Positions 16,028 to 26,060 of a stretch of 34,728 nucleotides of DNA are shown here, in pieces. A model generated the notes under the pieces. That model was not told the origin of the DNA. It was given only the letters and a program-made list of their open reading frames with translations, and ran no database searches. Source of the DNA: Pseudomonadota bacterium (GTDB lineage Bacteria; Pseudomonadota; Gammaproteobacteria; Burkholderiales; Burkholderiaceae_C). The first letter of the stretch is position 1, and every line of letters starts with the position of its first letter. Where the stretch lies: assembly GCA_030538085.1 (NCBI GenBank), contig JAUNUR010000028.1, forward strand, positions 1 through 34,728, written 5' to 3'. The translations under genes were made by a program, and so were the position numbers.

Positions 16028-16815
16028 ACGCCGCGACACCCGCATCCGGTTACGCGATCGAGCTGCGCGGGCTGCACAAGCGCTTCGGCAAGACGGAGGT
16101 CATTCGCGGCGCCAGCCTGGCGGTGCGTCCGGGCGAGCGCGTGGCCATCATTGGCCCCAATGGCGCCGGCAAGTCCACCCTGTTCAACCTGATCAGTGGG
16201 CGCCTGGCCCCCACCAGCGGGCAGGTGCTGCTGAACGGCCAGCGCATCGACGGCAGGAAGCCGTATGAGATCAACCGCCTGGGGCTGGCGCGCAGCTTCC
16301 AGATCACCAACCTGTTTCCCCGCTTGAGCGTGTTCGAGAACCTGCGCTGCGCGCTGCTGTGGAAGATGGGCTACCGCTACACCTTTCTGCGTTTCCTGTC
16401 ACGCCTGCACGATGCCAACGCGCGCACCGACGAGCTGCTGCGCATGATCCAGTTGCAGGGCAAGCGCGACGTGCTGGCCATGAACCTGCCTTATGCCGAG
16501 CAGCGCGCGCTGGAGATCGGCGTGACGATTGCCGGCGGCGCCGACGTGATCCTGCTGGACGAACCCACCGCCGGCATGAGCCGCGGCGAAACGCGGCACT
16601 TCATCGAACTGATCCGCCGGGTGACCGAGGGCAAGACGCTGCTGACCGTGGAGCACGACATGGGCGTGGTGTTCGGCCTGGCCGACAAGATCGCCGTGGT
16701 GGTACATGGCGAGGTGATCGCCTTCGACACGCCGGAAGCGGTGCGGGCCGACCAGCGCGTGCAAGAGGCGTACCTGGGCTCCGCCATCGCCGATGCCCAG
16801 GTGGGAGAACGCTGA
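16024..16815 (+). CDS. livG: ABC transporter ATP-binding protein, LivG family
   Basis: This 263-residue ATPase energises the LivHM permeases. It has the Walker A GPNGAGKS (44-51), Q-loop region ARSFQITNLFPRLSVFENL, Walker B VILLDEPTAG (Asp179-Glu180) and switch His211 in VEHDM. The signature motif reads LPYAEQ (155-160), with Ala where most LivG proteins have Gly (LPYGEQ), a conservative change. The characteristic LivG insert after the Q-loop (WKMGYRYTFLRFLSRL) is present. The start overlaps livM and the stop lies two bases from the livF ATG. Confidence 0.92.
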   Translation: MNAATPASGYAIELRGLHKRFGKTEVIRGASLAVRPGERVAIIGPNGAGKSTLFNLISGRLAPTSGQVLLNGQRIDGRKPYEINRLGLARSFQITNLFPRLSVFENLRCALLWKMGYRYTFLRFLSRLHDANARTDELLRMIQLQGKRDVLAMNLPYAEQRALEIGVTIAGGADVILLDEPTAGMSRGETRHFIELIRRVTEGKTLLTVEHDMGVVFGLADKIAVVVHGEVIAFDTPEAVRADQRVQEAYLGSAIADAQVGER

Positions 16816-16817
16816 GC

Positions 16818-17513
16818 ATGCTCCAGGTTGACCGCCTCCACGCCTACTACGGCAAGAGCCATGTGCTGCATGGCGTCAGCTTCGGTGTCCGGCGCGGCGA
16901 AATCGTTGCCCTGCTGGGGCGCAACGGCTCGGGCCGCTCGACCACCGCCAAGGCCATCATGGGCATGGTGCATGGCGAAGGCGTCATCGACTTCAAGGGG
17001 CAAGCCATCCAGGGCCGCAAACCCCACGAGATCGCCCGCATGGGCCTGGGCTACGTGCCGGAAAGCCGCGACGTGTTCCCGCGCCTGACGGTGCGCCAGA
17101 ACCTGCTGCTGGGACAGAAGGGTGGGGGCAAGCACGGGCGCTGGAGCTTCGACGACATGTACGCCATGTTCCCGCGCCTGAAAGAGCGCGAGCACACCGA
17201 GGCCGGCGTGCTCTCGGGCGGCGAGCAGCAGATGCTGACGCTGTGCCGCACGCTGATGGGCGCCCCCGAACTCATCATCATCGACGAGCCCACCGAGGGC
17301 CTGGCGCCCAAGCTCGTCGAGCTGGTGGCCGACTACTTGACGATGCTGAAAGAGCGCGGCGTATCGGTGCTGCTGATCGAGCAAAAGCTGACCATTGCCA
17401 TGCGCATCTCCGACCGCGCGCTCGTCATGGGCCACGGCAGCATCGTGTTCGACGGCACGCCGGACGAGCTGCGCGCCGATGCGGCCACACGAAAGGAGTG
17501 GCTGCAGGTGTGA
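16818..17513 (+). CDS. livF: ABC transporter ATP-binding protein, LivF family, Walker A Lys-to-Arg
   Basis: This 231-residue ATPase is the partner of LivG. It shows LHAYYGKSHVLHGVSF, the signature LSGGEQ (132-137), Walker B ELIIIDEPTEG (Asp156-Glu157) and the LLIEQKL switch region with Gln in place of His, as is usual for LivF. The Walker A motif is GRNGSGRS (34-41): the canonical lysine is Arg40 (codon CGC at 16935-16937). This could weaken hydrolysis at one of the two ATP sites, or be a conserved feature of a LivF subgroup. No substrate-binding protein gene follows; a repeat element begins 34 bases downstream. Confidence 0.92.
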   Translation: MLQVDRLHAYYGKSHVLHGVSFGVRRGEIVALLGRNGSGRSTTAKAIMGMVHGEGVIDFKGQAIQGRKPHEIARMGLGYVPESRDVFPRLTVRQNLLLGQKGGGKHGRWSFDDMYAMFPRLKEREHTEAGVLSGGEQQMLTLCRTLMGAPELIIIDEPTEGLAPKLVELVADYLTMLKERGVSVLLIEQKLTIAMRISDRALVMGHGSIVFDGTPDELRADAATRKEWLQV

Positions 17514-17547
17514 CGCCCGCCCACAACTGGGGGTTCGCCAGCCATTT

Positions 17548-17663
17548 ATTGACGTTTTCAAAAATCACGACAGCGCGGGCCATCAGAAAGAAATCTCCCT
17601 CTCCCTCTGGGAGAGGGTTGGGGTGAGGGCAAGCGGCGTGTCATGAATTACGAAACTCTCAAT
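17548..17663. repeat. MITE-like element, copy E, with a different palindromic interior
   Basis: The ends ATTGACGTTTTCAAAAATCA followed by CGACAGCG, and TCATGAATTACGAAACTCTC followed by AAT, match those of copy D. Between them sits CCCTCTCCC, TCT, GGGAGAGGG (17597-17617) plus TTGGGGTGAGGG. This interior is unrelated to the ATTGCGGC core of copies A-C but matches the palindromes at 22323-22346 and 24380-24499. It lies downstream of livF and may act as a transcript end. Confidence 0.72.
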
Positions 17664-17933
17664 ATTTCAATTCCGGATCAAAGCTGCAATATCTCGTCAC
17701 GTGTGTGAGGAAACATGGATCCAGGCCTTCGCCGGAGTGACGGTGATTGGCGCTTTGTTTGAAGTGGGCATGGAATTACCCGCCTCCTGCCCGCCTTCCG
17801 GACGCGGTGGGTGAAGCCGCGCTTCTTTGTCCCTGCGGTGACAAGCGCGTTTGCCCGGCGTCATCCACATCTTTCACAATGTGCCGGTTAATCTCGGGGC
17901 ATTCACCCCGCATCATCACAGGAGCCATTGCCC
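17664..17933. other. Intergenic region between livF and the fadB-like gene
   Basis: It holds the right arm of another dispersed repeat (AAACATGGATCCAGGCCTTC and onward, 17708-17742). Just before the next gene there is a small hairpin, CGGGGCATTCACCCCG, and AGGAG at 17919-17923 that serves as ribosome-binding site. No convincing open reading frame, tRNA or clear promoter was found. Confidence 0.6.
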
Positions 17934-20035
<2,102 letters not shown>

Positions 20036-20039
<4 letters not shown>

Positions 20040-20139
20040 CGAAATGACCTCGCTGCGCATCGATGACGGCGCTTTGCGCCATGACGGAGACACATCATTT
20101 GGTCATTGAGGCCGCGCAGCGGCAAAGTCATTTCGTCAT
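20036..20139. repeat. Inverted repeat spanning the fadB-like stop codon
   Basis: The left arm ATGACGAAATGAC plus CTCGCTGCGC (20036-20058) pairs with GCGCAGCGG, CAAA and GTCATTTCGTCAT (20114-20139), with small bulges. A further hairpin (GGCGCTTTGCGCC) lies in the loop. The right arm resembles 32354-32392 next to copy C, so this is a dispersed repeat. Because it includes the stop codon, it probably shapes the 3' end or the fadB-thiolase intercistronic RNA. Confidence 0.65.
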
Positions 20140-20200
20140 TGAAGCCACCAGACAAGTATTGACTGGCAAACGTAACAAGCTATCGAATCAGGAGTAACCT

Positions 20201-21376
<1,176 letters not shown>

Positions 21377-21518
21377 TGCCAGCGCGCACGGCGGGTGGCG
21401 ATGCCGCCTGCCGTGCGCCGCTGCCCAGGCCAGCGGCCACCGGCCACCGGGCGCCTGCGCGGGCGCCCATTTCTTGCCCTCACATCGGTGCCGCCAGCGC
21501 AGTTTGCTATACCAAAGG

Positions 21519-21540
21519 TAGCTGCTTGCGCTTGATGGAC
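21519..21540. repeat. Comamonadaceae-type short repeat upstream of acyl-CoA dehydrogenase
   Basis: TAGCTGCTTGCGCTTGATGG followed by AC is the inverse-orientation relative of the sequences at 24985-25012 and 10265-10292. It lies 25 bases before the next start codon, in a 188-bp gap without other features. Confidence 0.5.
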
Positions 21541-21564
21541 ACCGGTTACAGCCGTATTTGACCC

Positions 21565-23454
21565 ATGAACCTGCGCGACACGCTGAACTTCCTGCTCTAC
21601 GACTGGCTCGACGCGCCGACGCTGACCCAGCGCCCGCGCTTTGCCGAGCATTCGCGCGAAACCTTCGACGCGGTGATGGACACCTGCGAGCGCATCGCGC
21701 GCGAGCGCTACGCGCCGTTCAACCGCGTGGTCGATACCGAAGAACCGCGCACCGTGACCGAGCCCGACGGCAGCTTGCGCGTCGTGCTGCCACAGGCCAC
21801 GCACGACGCCCGCGCCGCCTACGCCGAAAGCGGCATGCTGGCTGCCGCGCAGGACTACGAGCATGGCGGCATGCAGTTGCCGTATCTGGTTGAAGCCGCG
21901 GCCAACGCCTTCTTCGGCAAGGCGTCGATCAGCATCGGCTCCAACCTGCTCACGGTGGGCAACGCCAACCTGCTGATGGTGTATGGCACCGAGTTGCAGA
22001 AGGCGGTCTTCGCCGCCAACCAGTTCAACGGCCGCTGGGCCGGCACCATGTGCCTGAGCGAGCCGCAAGCCGGCTCCTCGCTGAGCGACATCACCACTCG
22101 CGCCACGCTGGAAGATCAGGACGATCCGCTGGGGCCGCGCTATCGCCTCAAGGGCAACAAGATGTGGATCTCCTCGGGCGAGCACGAGCTGACCGAGAAC
22201 ATCGTCCACCTGGTGCTGGCCAAGATTCCGGGGCCGGACGGCAAGCTGATTCCGGGCGTGAAGGGCATCTCGCTGTTCATCGTGCCGAAGAGGCTGGTGC
22301 GCGTGGAGAGCCCTCACCCCGGCCCTCTCCCGCACGCGGGAGAGGGAGAGAACGGCAGTGCGCCGCTGCGCGTCATCCTGGGTCCAAGGAATGACGTGGC
22401 GTTGGCCGGCCTGAACCACAAGCTGGGCTGGCGCGGCACCACCAACACGCTGCTCAACTTCGGCGAAGGCCAGTTCAAGGTGGACGGCGAGGCCGGCGCC
22501 GTGGGCTACCTCGTCGGACAGCCGCACCAGGGCCTGCGCTGCATGTTCCACATGATGAACGAGGCGCGCATCGCCATCGGCATGGCGGCCACCATGCTGG
22601 GCCTGGCGGGCTACGAAGCCTCGCTGGACTACGCCAAGACGCGCACCCAGGGCCGCCCGGTCGGCCCCGCCGGCAAGGACCCGAGCCAGCCGCCCGTGCG
22701 CCTGATCGAGCATGCCGACATCAAGCGCATGCTGCTGATCCAGAAGAGCTATTGCGAAGGCGCGTTGGCGCTGTTGCTGTACTGCGCCAAACTGGTCGAC
22801 GAGCAGCACACGGGTGATGCCGCCCAGGCCGACGAGGCGCGCCTGCTGCTGGAGGTGCTGACCCCCATCGCCAAGAGCTGGCCGAGCGAGAACTGCCTGG
22901 AGGCCAATTCGCTCGCCATCCAAATCCACGGCGGCTACGGCTACACGCGCGACTTTCCGGTGGAGCAGTACTGGCGCGACAACCGCCTGAACATGATCCA
23001 CGAAGGCACGCACGGCATCCAGGGCATGGACCTGCTGGGCCGCAAGGTGCTGATGGAGGAGGGCAAGGGCCTGCAACTGCTGGCAGCGCGCATCCAGGCC
23101 ACCATCGCCAAGGCCAAGCCGCAGCCCGCGCTGGCGGCGCACGCCGATGCCCTGGCGCAGGCCCTGGCGCGTGTGGGCGCGGCGACGAAAGCCGCCTGGG
23201 CCACCGGCGAGCCGACCGAGGCGCTGGCCAACGCCGTGCCCTACATGCAGGCCTTCGGCCACGTGGTGCTGGCGTGGATCTGGCTGGAGCTGTCATTGGC
23301 TGCCGGCGCTACGAAAGATGAAGCACACTGCGCAGGCGTGGCGGGCGCCACGAGCTATTTCTACCGTTACGAACTGCCGAAGATCGACGCCTGGCTGCGC
23401 GTGGTGGAAAGCCGCGACATGACCTGTGCCAACATGCCGGAAGACGCGTTCTGA
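21565..23454 (+). CDS. Acyl-CoA dehydrogenase (DmdC-like, extended family) with in-frame REP insertion
   Basis: This 629-residue flavoprotein catalyses alpha,beta-oxidation of an acyl-CoA. It has the substrate/FAD loop MCLSEPQAGSSLSDI, the KMWISSGEHELTENIVHLVL segment, the NMIHEGTHGIQGMDLLGRK motif with Glu480 as probable catalytic base, and the extra C-terminal helical domain of the long family that includes 3-methylthiopropionyl-CoA dehydrogenase. Residues about 248-263 (ESPHPGPLPHAGEGEN) are encoded by a palindromic REP-like sequence inserted without breaking the frame, just after the FIVPKRLV strand, in a surface loop where relatives have a short turn. The natural substrate is not deducible from sequence. 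It is followed by an SDR gene after 106 bases. Confidence 0.92.
   Translation: MNLRDTLNFLLYDWLDAPTLTQRPRFAEHSRETFDAVMDTCERIARERYAPFNRVVDTEEPRTVTEPDGSLRVVLPQATHDARAAYAESGMLAAAQDYEHGGMQLPYLVEAAANAFFGKASISIGSNLLTVGNANLLMVYGTELQKAVFAANQFNGRWAGTMCLSEPQAGSSLSDITTRATLEDQDDPLGPRYRLKGNKMWISSGEHELTENIVHLVLAKIPGPDGKLIPGVKGISLFIVPKRLVRVESPHPGPLPHAGEGENGSAPLRVILGPRNDVALAGLNHKLGWRGTTNTLLNFGEGQFKVDGEAGAVGYLVGQPHQGLRCMFHMMNEARIAIGMAATMLGLAGYEASLDYAKTRTQGRPVGPAGKDPSQPPVRLIEHADIKRMLLIQKSYCEGALALLLYCAKLVDEQHTGDAAQADEARLLLEVLTPIAKSWPSENCLEANSLAIQIHGGYGYTRDFPVEQYWRDNRLNMIHEGTHGIQGMDLLGRKVLMEEGKGLQLLAARIQATIAKAKPQPALAAHADALAQALARVGAATKAAWATGEPTEALANAVPYMQAFGHVVLAWIWLELSLAAGATKDEAHCAGVAGATSYFYRYELPKIDAWLRVVESRDMTCANMPEDAF
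22306..22350. repeat. REP-like palindrome inside the acyl-CoA dehydrogenase gene
   Basis: CCCTCACCCCGG precedes an 11-bp perfect stem, CCCTCTCCCGC (22323-22333) and GCGGGAGAGGG (22336-22346), with a two-base loop. The same stem, base for base, occurs at 24476-24499, and a close relative forms the interior of copy E. It is translated in frame as a Pro/Gly-rich loop. Confidence 0.88.
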
Positions 23455-23467
23455 AAAAGAGGTTCGG

Positions 23468-23552
23468 CGTTGAGCGTTGGGCGTTTGGCGTGAAATACCC
23501 GAGAACTTCGTGATGCCGCGTTTCTAACCCGCTCAACGCTCAACGCTCAACG
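23468..23552. repeat. Inverted repeat of GCTCAAC heptamers before the SDR gene
   Basis: The right side contains CGCTCAA repeated in a 7-bp register (23530-23552), and the left side CGTTGAGCGTTGGGCG (23468-23483) is its complement. A stem of about 16 bp with a loop of about 46 bases could form eight bases before the SDR start codon, possibly affecting its translation. Confidence 0.65.
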
Positions 23553-23560
23553 GAAAAACC

Positions 23561-24352
23561 ATGACCCGCACCATCCAGCAACTGTTCGACCTCAAGGGCC
23601 GGGCCGCCCTCGTCACCGGCGGCTCGCGCGGCCTGGGCCTGCAGATGGCGCATGCGCTGGGCGAGGCCGGTGCGCGCATCATGCTCAGTTCGCGCAAGGC
23701 GGCTGATCTGGAAGAGGCGGTCGCCGAGCTGCAATCCGCTGGCATCGACGCGCGCTGGATCGCTGCGGACTGCGCGCAAGAGGCCGACATTCACCGCCTG
23801 GCCGACGAAACGCTGGAGCGCATGGGCGACATCGACATCCTTGTCAACAACGCCGGCGCCACTTGGGGCGCGCCCGCCGAAGATCATCCGCTCGAAGCCT
23901 GGGACAAGGTGATGAACCTGAACGTGCGCGGCTACTTCCTGCTCAGCCAGCGCATCGCCAAGAAGAGCATGATTGCGCGCCAGCAGGGCCGCATCATCAA
24001 CATCGCCAGCATCGCCGGCCTGGGCGGCAACCCGCCCGAGATGCAGACCATCGCCTACAACACCAGCAAGGGCGCGGTTGTCAACTTCACGCGCGCGCTG
24101 GCGGGTGAGTGGGGTAGGTACGGTATCACCGTCAACGCCATTTGCCCCGGTTTCTTCCCCAGCAAGATGACGCGCGGCACGCTGAAGAGGCTGGGCGAGG
24201 ACAAGCTGGCCGAGCACGCACCGCTGCGCCGCCTGGGCGACGACGAAGACCTGAAGGGCATCACGCTGCTGTACGCCAGCGATGCTGGCAAGCACATCAC
24301 GGGCCAGTGGCTGGCGGTCGACGGTGGCGTGAGCGTGGTCACCGGAGGATGA
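23561..24352 (+). CDS. SDR family oxidoreductase (3-oxoacyl reductase-like)
   Basis: This 263-residue classical short-chain dehydrogenase has the cofactor motif TGGSRGLG (19-26), NNAG (96-99) and the catalytic Ser150, Tyr166 and Lys170 (YNTSK). The NADP-type SSRK at 43-46 suggests NADPH use. The C-terminal GQWLAVDGGVSVVTGG is typical of FabG-like enzymes. It lies between an acyl-CoA dehydrogenase and a thioesterase, so it probably reduces or oxidises a hydroxyacyl/ketoacyl-CoA in the same catabolic route. The exact substrate is unknown. Confidence 0.9.
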   Translation: MTRTIQQLFDLKGRAALVTGGSRGLGLQMAHALGEAGARIMLSSRKAADLEEAVAELQSAGIDARWIAADCAQEADIHRLADETLERMGDIDILVNNAGATWGAPAEDHPLEAWDKVMNLNVRGYFLLSQRIAKKSMIARQQGRIINIASIAGLGGNPPEMQTIAYNTSKGAVVNFTRALAGEWGRYGITVNAICPGFFPSKMTRGTLKRLGEDKLAEHAPLRRLGDDEDLKGITLLYASDAGKHITGQWLAVDGGVSVVTGG

Positions 24353-24379
24353 GCCCGATGCGGGTGCGCCGGTGTTTCT

Positions 24380-24499
24380 CCCTCTCCCCTCGGGGAGAGG
24401 GCGGGGGTGAGGGGGTGGTAGCGCTTGCCGAACCGTTGACCTGCCTGTCGAGCCGCACCCCGGCCCTCACCCCAACCCTCTCCCGCAAGCGGGAGAGGG
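24380..24499. repeat. Pair of REP-like palindromes
   Basis: Two hairpins, CCCTCTCCCC/GGGGAGAGGG (24380-24401) and CCCTCTCCCGC/GCGGGAGAGGG (24476-24499), each carry the associated GGGGTGAGGG or CCCTCACCCC tail and face each other. This is a typical BIME-like arrangement in the gap between the SDR and thioesterase genes. The right hairpin ends 19 bases before the thioesterase start. Confidence 0.85.
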
Positions 24500-24518
24500 A
24501 GCAAGCATTCATCGTCTC

Positions 24519-24959
24519 ATGAGCCTCGACTTCGGCGCCGTCATCCCCTTCGTCCACCACCTGGGCTTCACGCTGGAGAAGTTTGAGGGCGGTGAATCCG
24601 TCATGCATTTCGCGGCCCGGCCCGAGCACTGCAACTCGTTCGGCGTGGCCCACGGCGGCGCGGTGATGACCTTCCTGGATGTCATCATGGCCACGGCGGC
24701 GCGCAGCGTGCAGCCCGACATGGGGGTCATCACGGTCGAGATGAAAACCAGCTTCATGCGGCCGGCACCGGCGTCGAAGCACGGCGAGCCGCTGGTCGGC
24801 AAGGGCCGGCTGATGCACCGCACGCGCAACATGGCCTTCGTCGAAGGCTCGGTGTTCGATACCGACGGCCAGCTGTGCGCGCATTCCACCGGCACCTTCA
24901 AGTACGTGCCGCCGGCCGAGCGGCCAGACCACACCAGGGGGCCTCTGCCCACCGATTGA
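24519..24959 (+). CDS. PaaI-type hotdog thioesterase
   Basis: This 146-residue hotdog-fold acyl-CoA thioesterase contains the family motif FGVAHGGAVMTFLDVIMATA, with HGG at 45-47 and Asp54 as the probable catalytic residue, followed by TVEMKTSFMRPA and a GKGRLMHRTRNMAFVEG strand pair. Such enzymes release acids from stalled CoA esters in aromatic or fatty acid catabolism. The ATG at 24519 has no close Shine-Dalgarno sequence; the nearest purine-rich tract (GGGAGAGGGA) belongs to the REP palindrome about 20 bases upstream. Confidence 0.88.
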   Translation: MSLDFGAVIPFVHHLGFTLEKFEGGESVMHFAARPEHCNSFGVAHGGAVMTFLDVIMATAARSVQPDMGVITVEMKTSFMRPAPASKHGEPLVGKGRLMHRTRNMAFVEGSVFDTDGQLCAHSTGTFKYVPPAERPDHTRGPLPTD

Positions 24960-24984
24960 TTTATCTAGTCAAATCAGCCGTCAT

Positions 24985-25012
24985 CGCTTATCCATCAAGC
25001 GCTGGCAGCTAT
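24985..25012. repeat. Comamonadaceae-type short repeat between thioesterase and reductase genes
   Basis: The segment CGCTTATCCATCAAGCGCTG, followed by GCAGCTAT, has the self-complementary core AGCGCT. Relatives lie at 21519-21540 (opposite orientation) and inside selO at 10265-10292. I recognise this motif as common in Comamonadaceae intergenic regions. Confidence 0.55.
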
Positions 25013-25036
25013 CAAACTGAAAGTAAAGGAGATTCC

Positions 25037-26053
25037 ATGCCCACCAACCGCCAGATCCTGCTCGACAACCGCCCCGAGGGCGAAGCCGTCGCCAGCAATT
25101 TCAAACTGGTCACCACCGACACGCCTGCGCTGAAAGATGGCGAAGTGCTGGTGCGTCACCATTACCTGAGCCTCGACCCCTACATGCGCGGCCGCATGAA
25201 CGAGAGCAAGAGCTACGCCGTGCCGCAGCCGCTGGGCGAGGTGATGATCGGCGGCACGGTGGGCGAGGTGGTCGACTCCCAGCACCCAAAATTCAAGGCC
25301 GGTGACCAAGTCGTGGGCATGGGCGGCTGGCAAGAATACAGCGTGGTCGATGGCAACGCACCGGGCATGCTGCGCAAAGTCGATACCACGCACGTGCCGC
25401 TGTCGTACTACCTGGGCGCCGTGGGCATGCCGGGTGTGACGGCCTGGTACGGCCTGACGCAGATCATCGAGCCGAAAGAGGGAGAGACCGTGGTGGTGAG
25501 CGCCGCCACCGGCGCCGTGGGCAGCGCCTACGCCGCGCTGGCCAAGGCGCGCGGCTGCCGCGTGGTCGGCATCGCGGGCGGGCCGGAGAAGTGCAAGTAC
25601 GCCGTGGATGAACTCGGCTTCGACGCCTGCATCGACTACCGCCAGTACCCCGACGTCAAGACCATGGCGAAGGCGCTCAAAGATGCCTGCCCGAACGGCA
25701 TCGATGGCTACTTCGAGAACGTGGGCGGCTACATCCTCGACGCCGTGCTGCTGCGCACCAACGCCTTCGCGCGCGTGGCCGTGTGCGGCATGATCGCCGG
25801 CTACGACGGCGCGCCGCTGCCGCTGCAGAACCCGGCGCTGATCCTGGTCAACCGTCTGAAGGTGCAAGGCTTCATCGTCAGCGAGCACATGGAACTGTGG
25901 CCGCAGGCGCTGCAGGAGCTGGGCACGCTGGTGGCGCAGGGCAAGCTGAAGCCGCGCGAGACCATCGCGCAAGGTATCGAGAGCGCGCCCGAAGCCTTCC
26001 TCGGCTTGCTGAAGGGCAAGAACTTCGGCAAGCAACTGGTCAAGCTGATCTGA
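25037..26053 (+). CDS. NADP-dependent medium-chain oxidoreductase (CurA/YncB-like)
   Basis: This 338-residue zinc-independent medium-chain reductase is related to leukotriene B4 dehydrogenase and CurA. It has LSLDPYMRGRM (46-54), the IGGTVGEVVDS region, GMPGVTAWYGL (130-140), the nucleotide-binding VSAATGAVGSA (154-164), and YFENVGG followed by NAFARVAVCGMIAGY. These enzymes typically reduce a C=C double bond next to a carbonyl using NADPH. AAGGAG lies eight bases before the ATG. It probably acts on an enoyl intermediate or detoxifies an unsaturated aldehyde or ketone. It is the last recognisable gene of the catabolic cluster. Confidence 0.92.
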   Translation: MPTNRQILLDNRPEGEAVASNFKLVTTDTPALKDGEVLVRHHYLSLDPYMRGRMNESKSYAVPQPLGEVMIGGTVGEVVDSQHPKFKAGDQVVGMGGWQEYSVVDGNAPGMLRKVDTTHVPLSYYLGAVGMPGVTAWYGLTQIIEPKEGETVVVSAATGAVGSAYAALAKARGCRVVGIAGGPEKCKYAVDELGFDACIDYRQYPDVKTMAKALKDACPNGIDGYFENVGGYILDAVLLRTNAFARVAVCGMIAGYDGAPLPLQNPALILVNRLKVQGFIVSEHMELWPQALQELGTLVAQGKLKPRETIAQGIESAPEAFLGLLKGKNFGKQLVKLI

Positions 26054-26060
26054 TCCGGCG

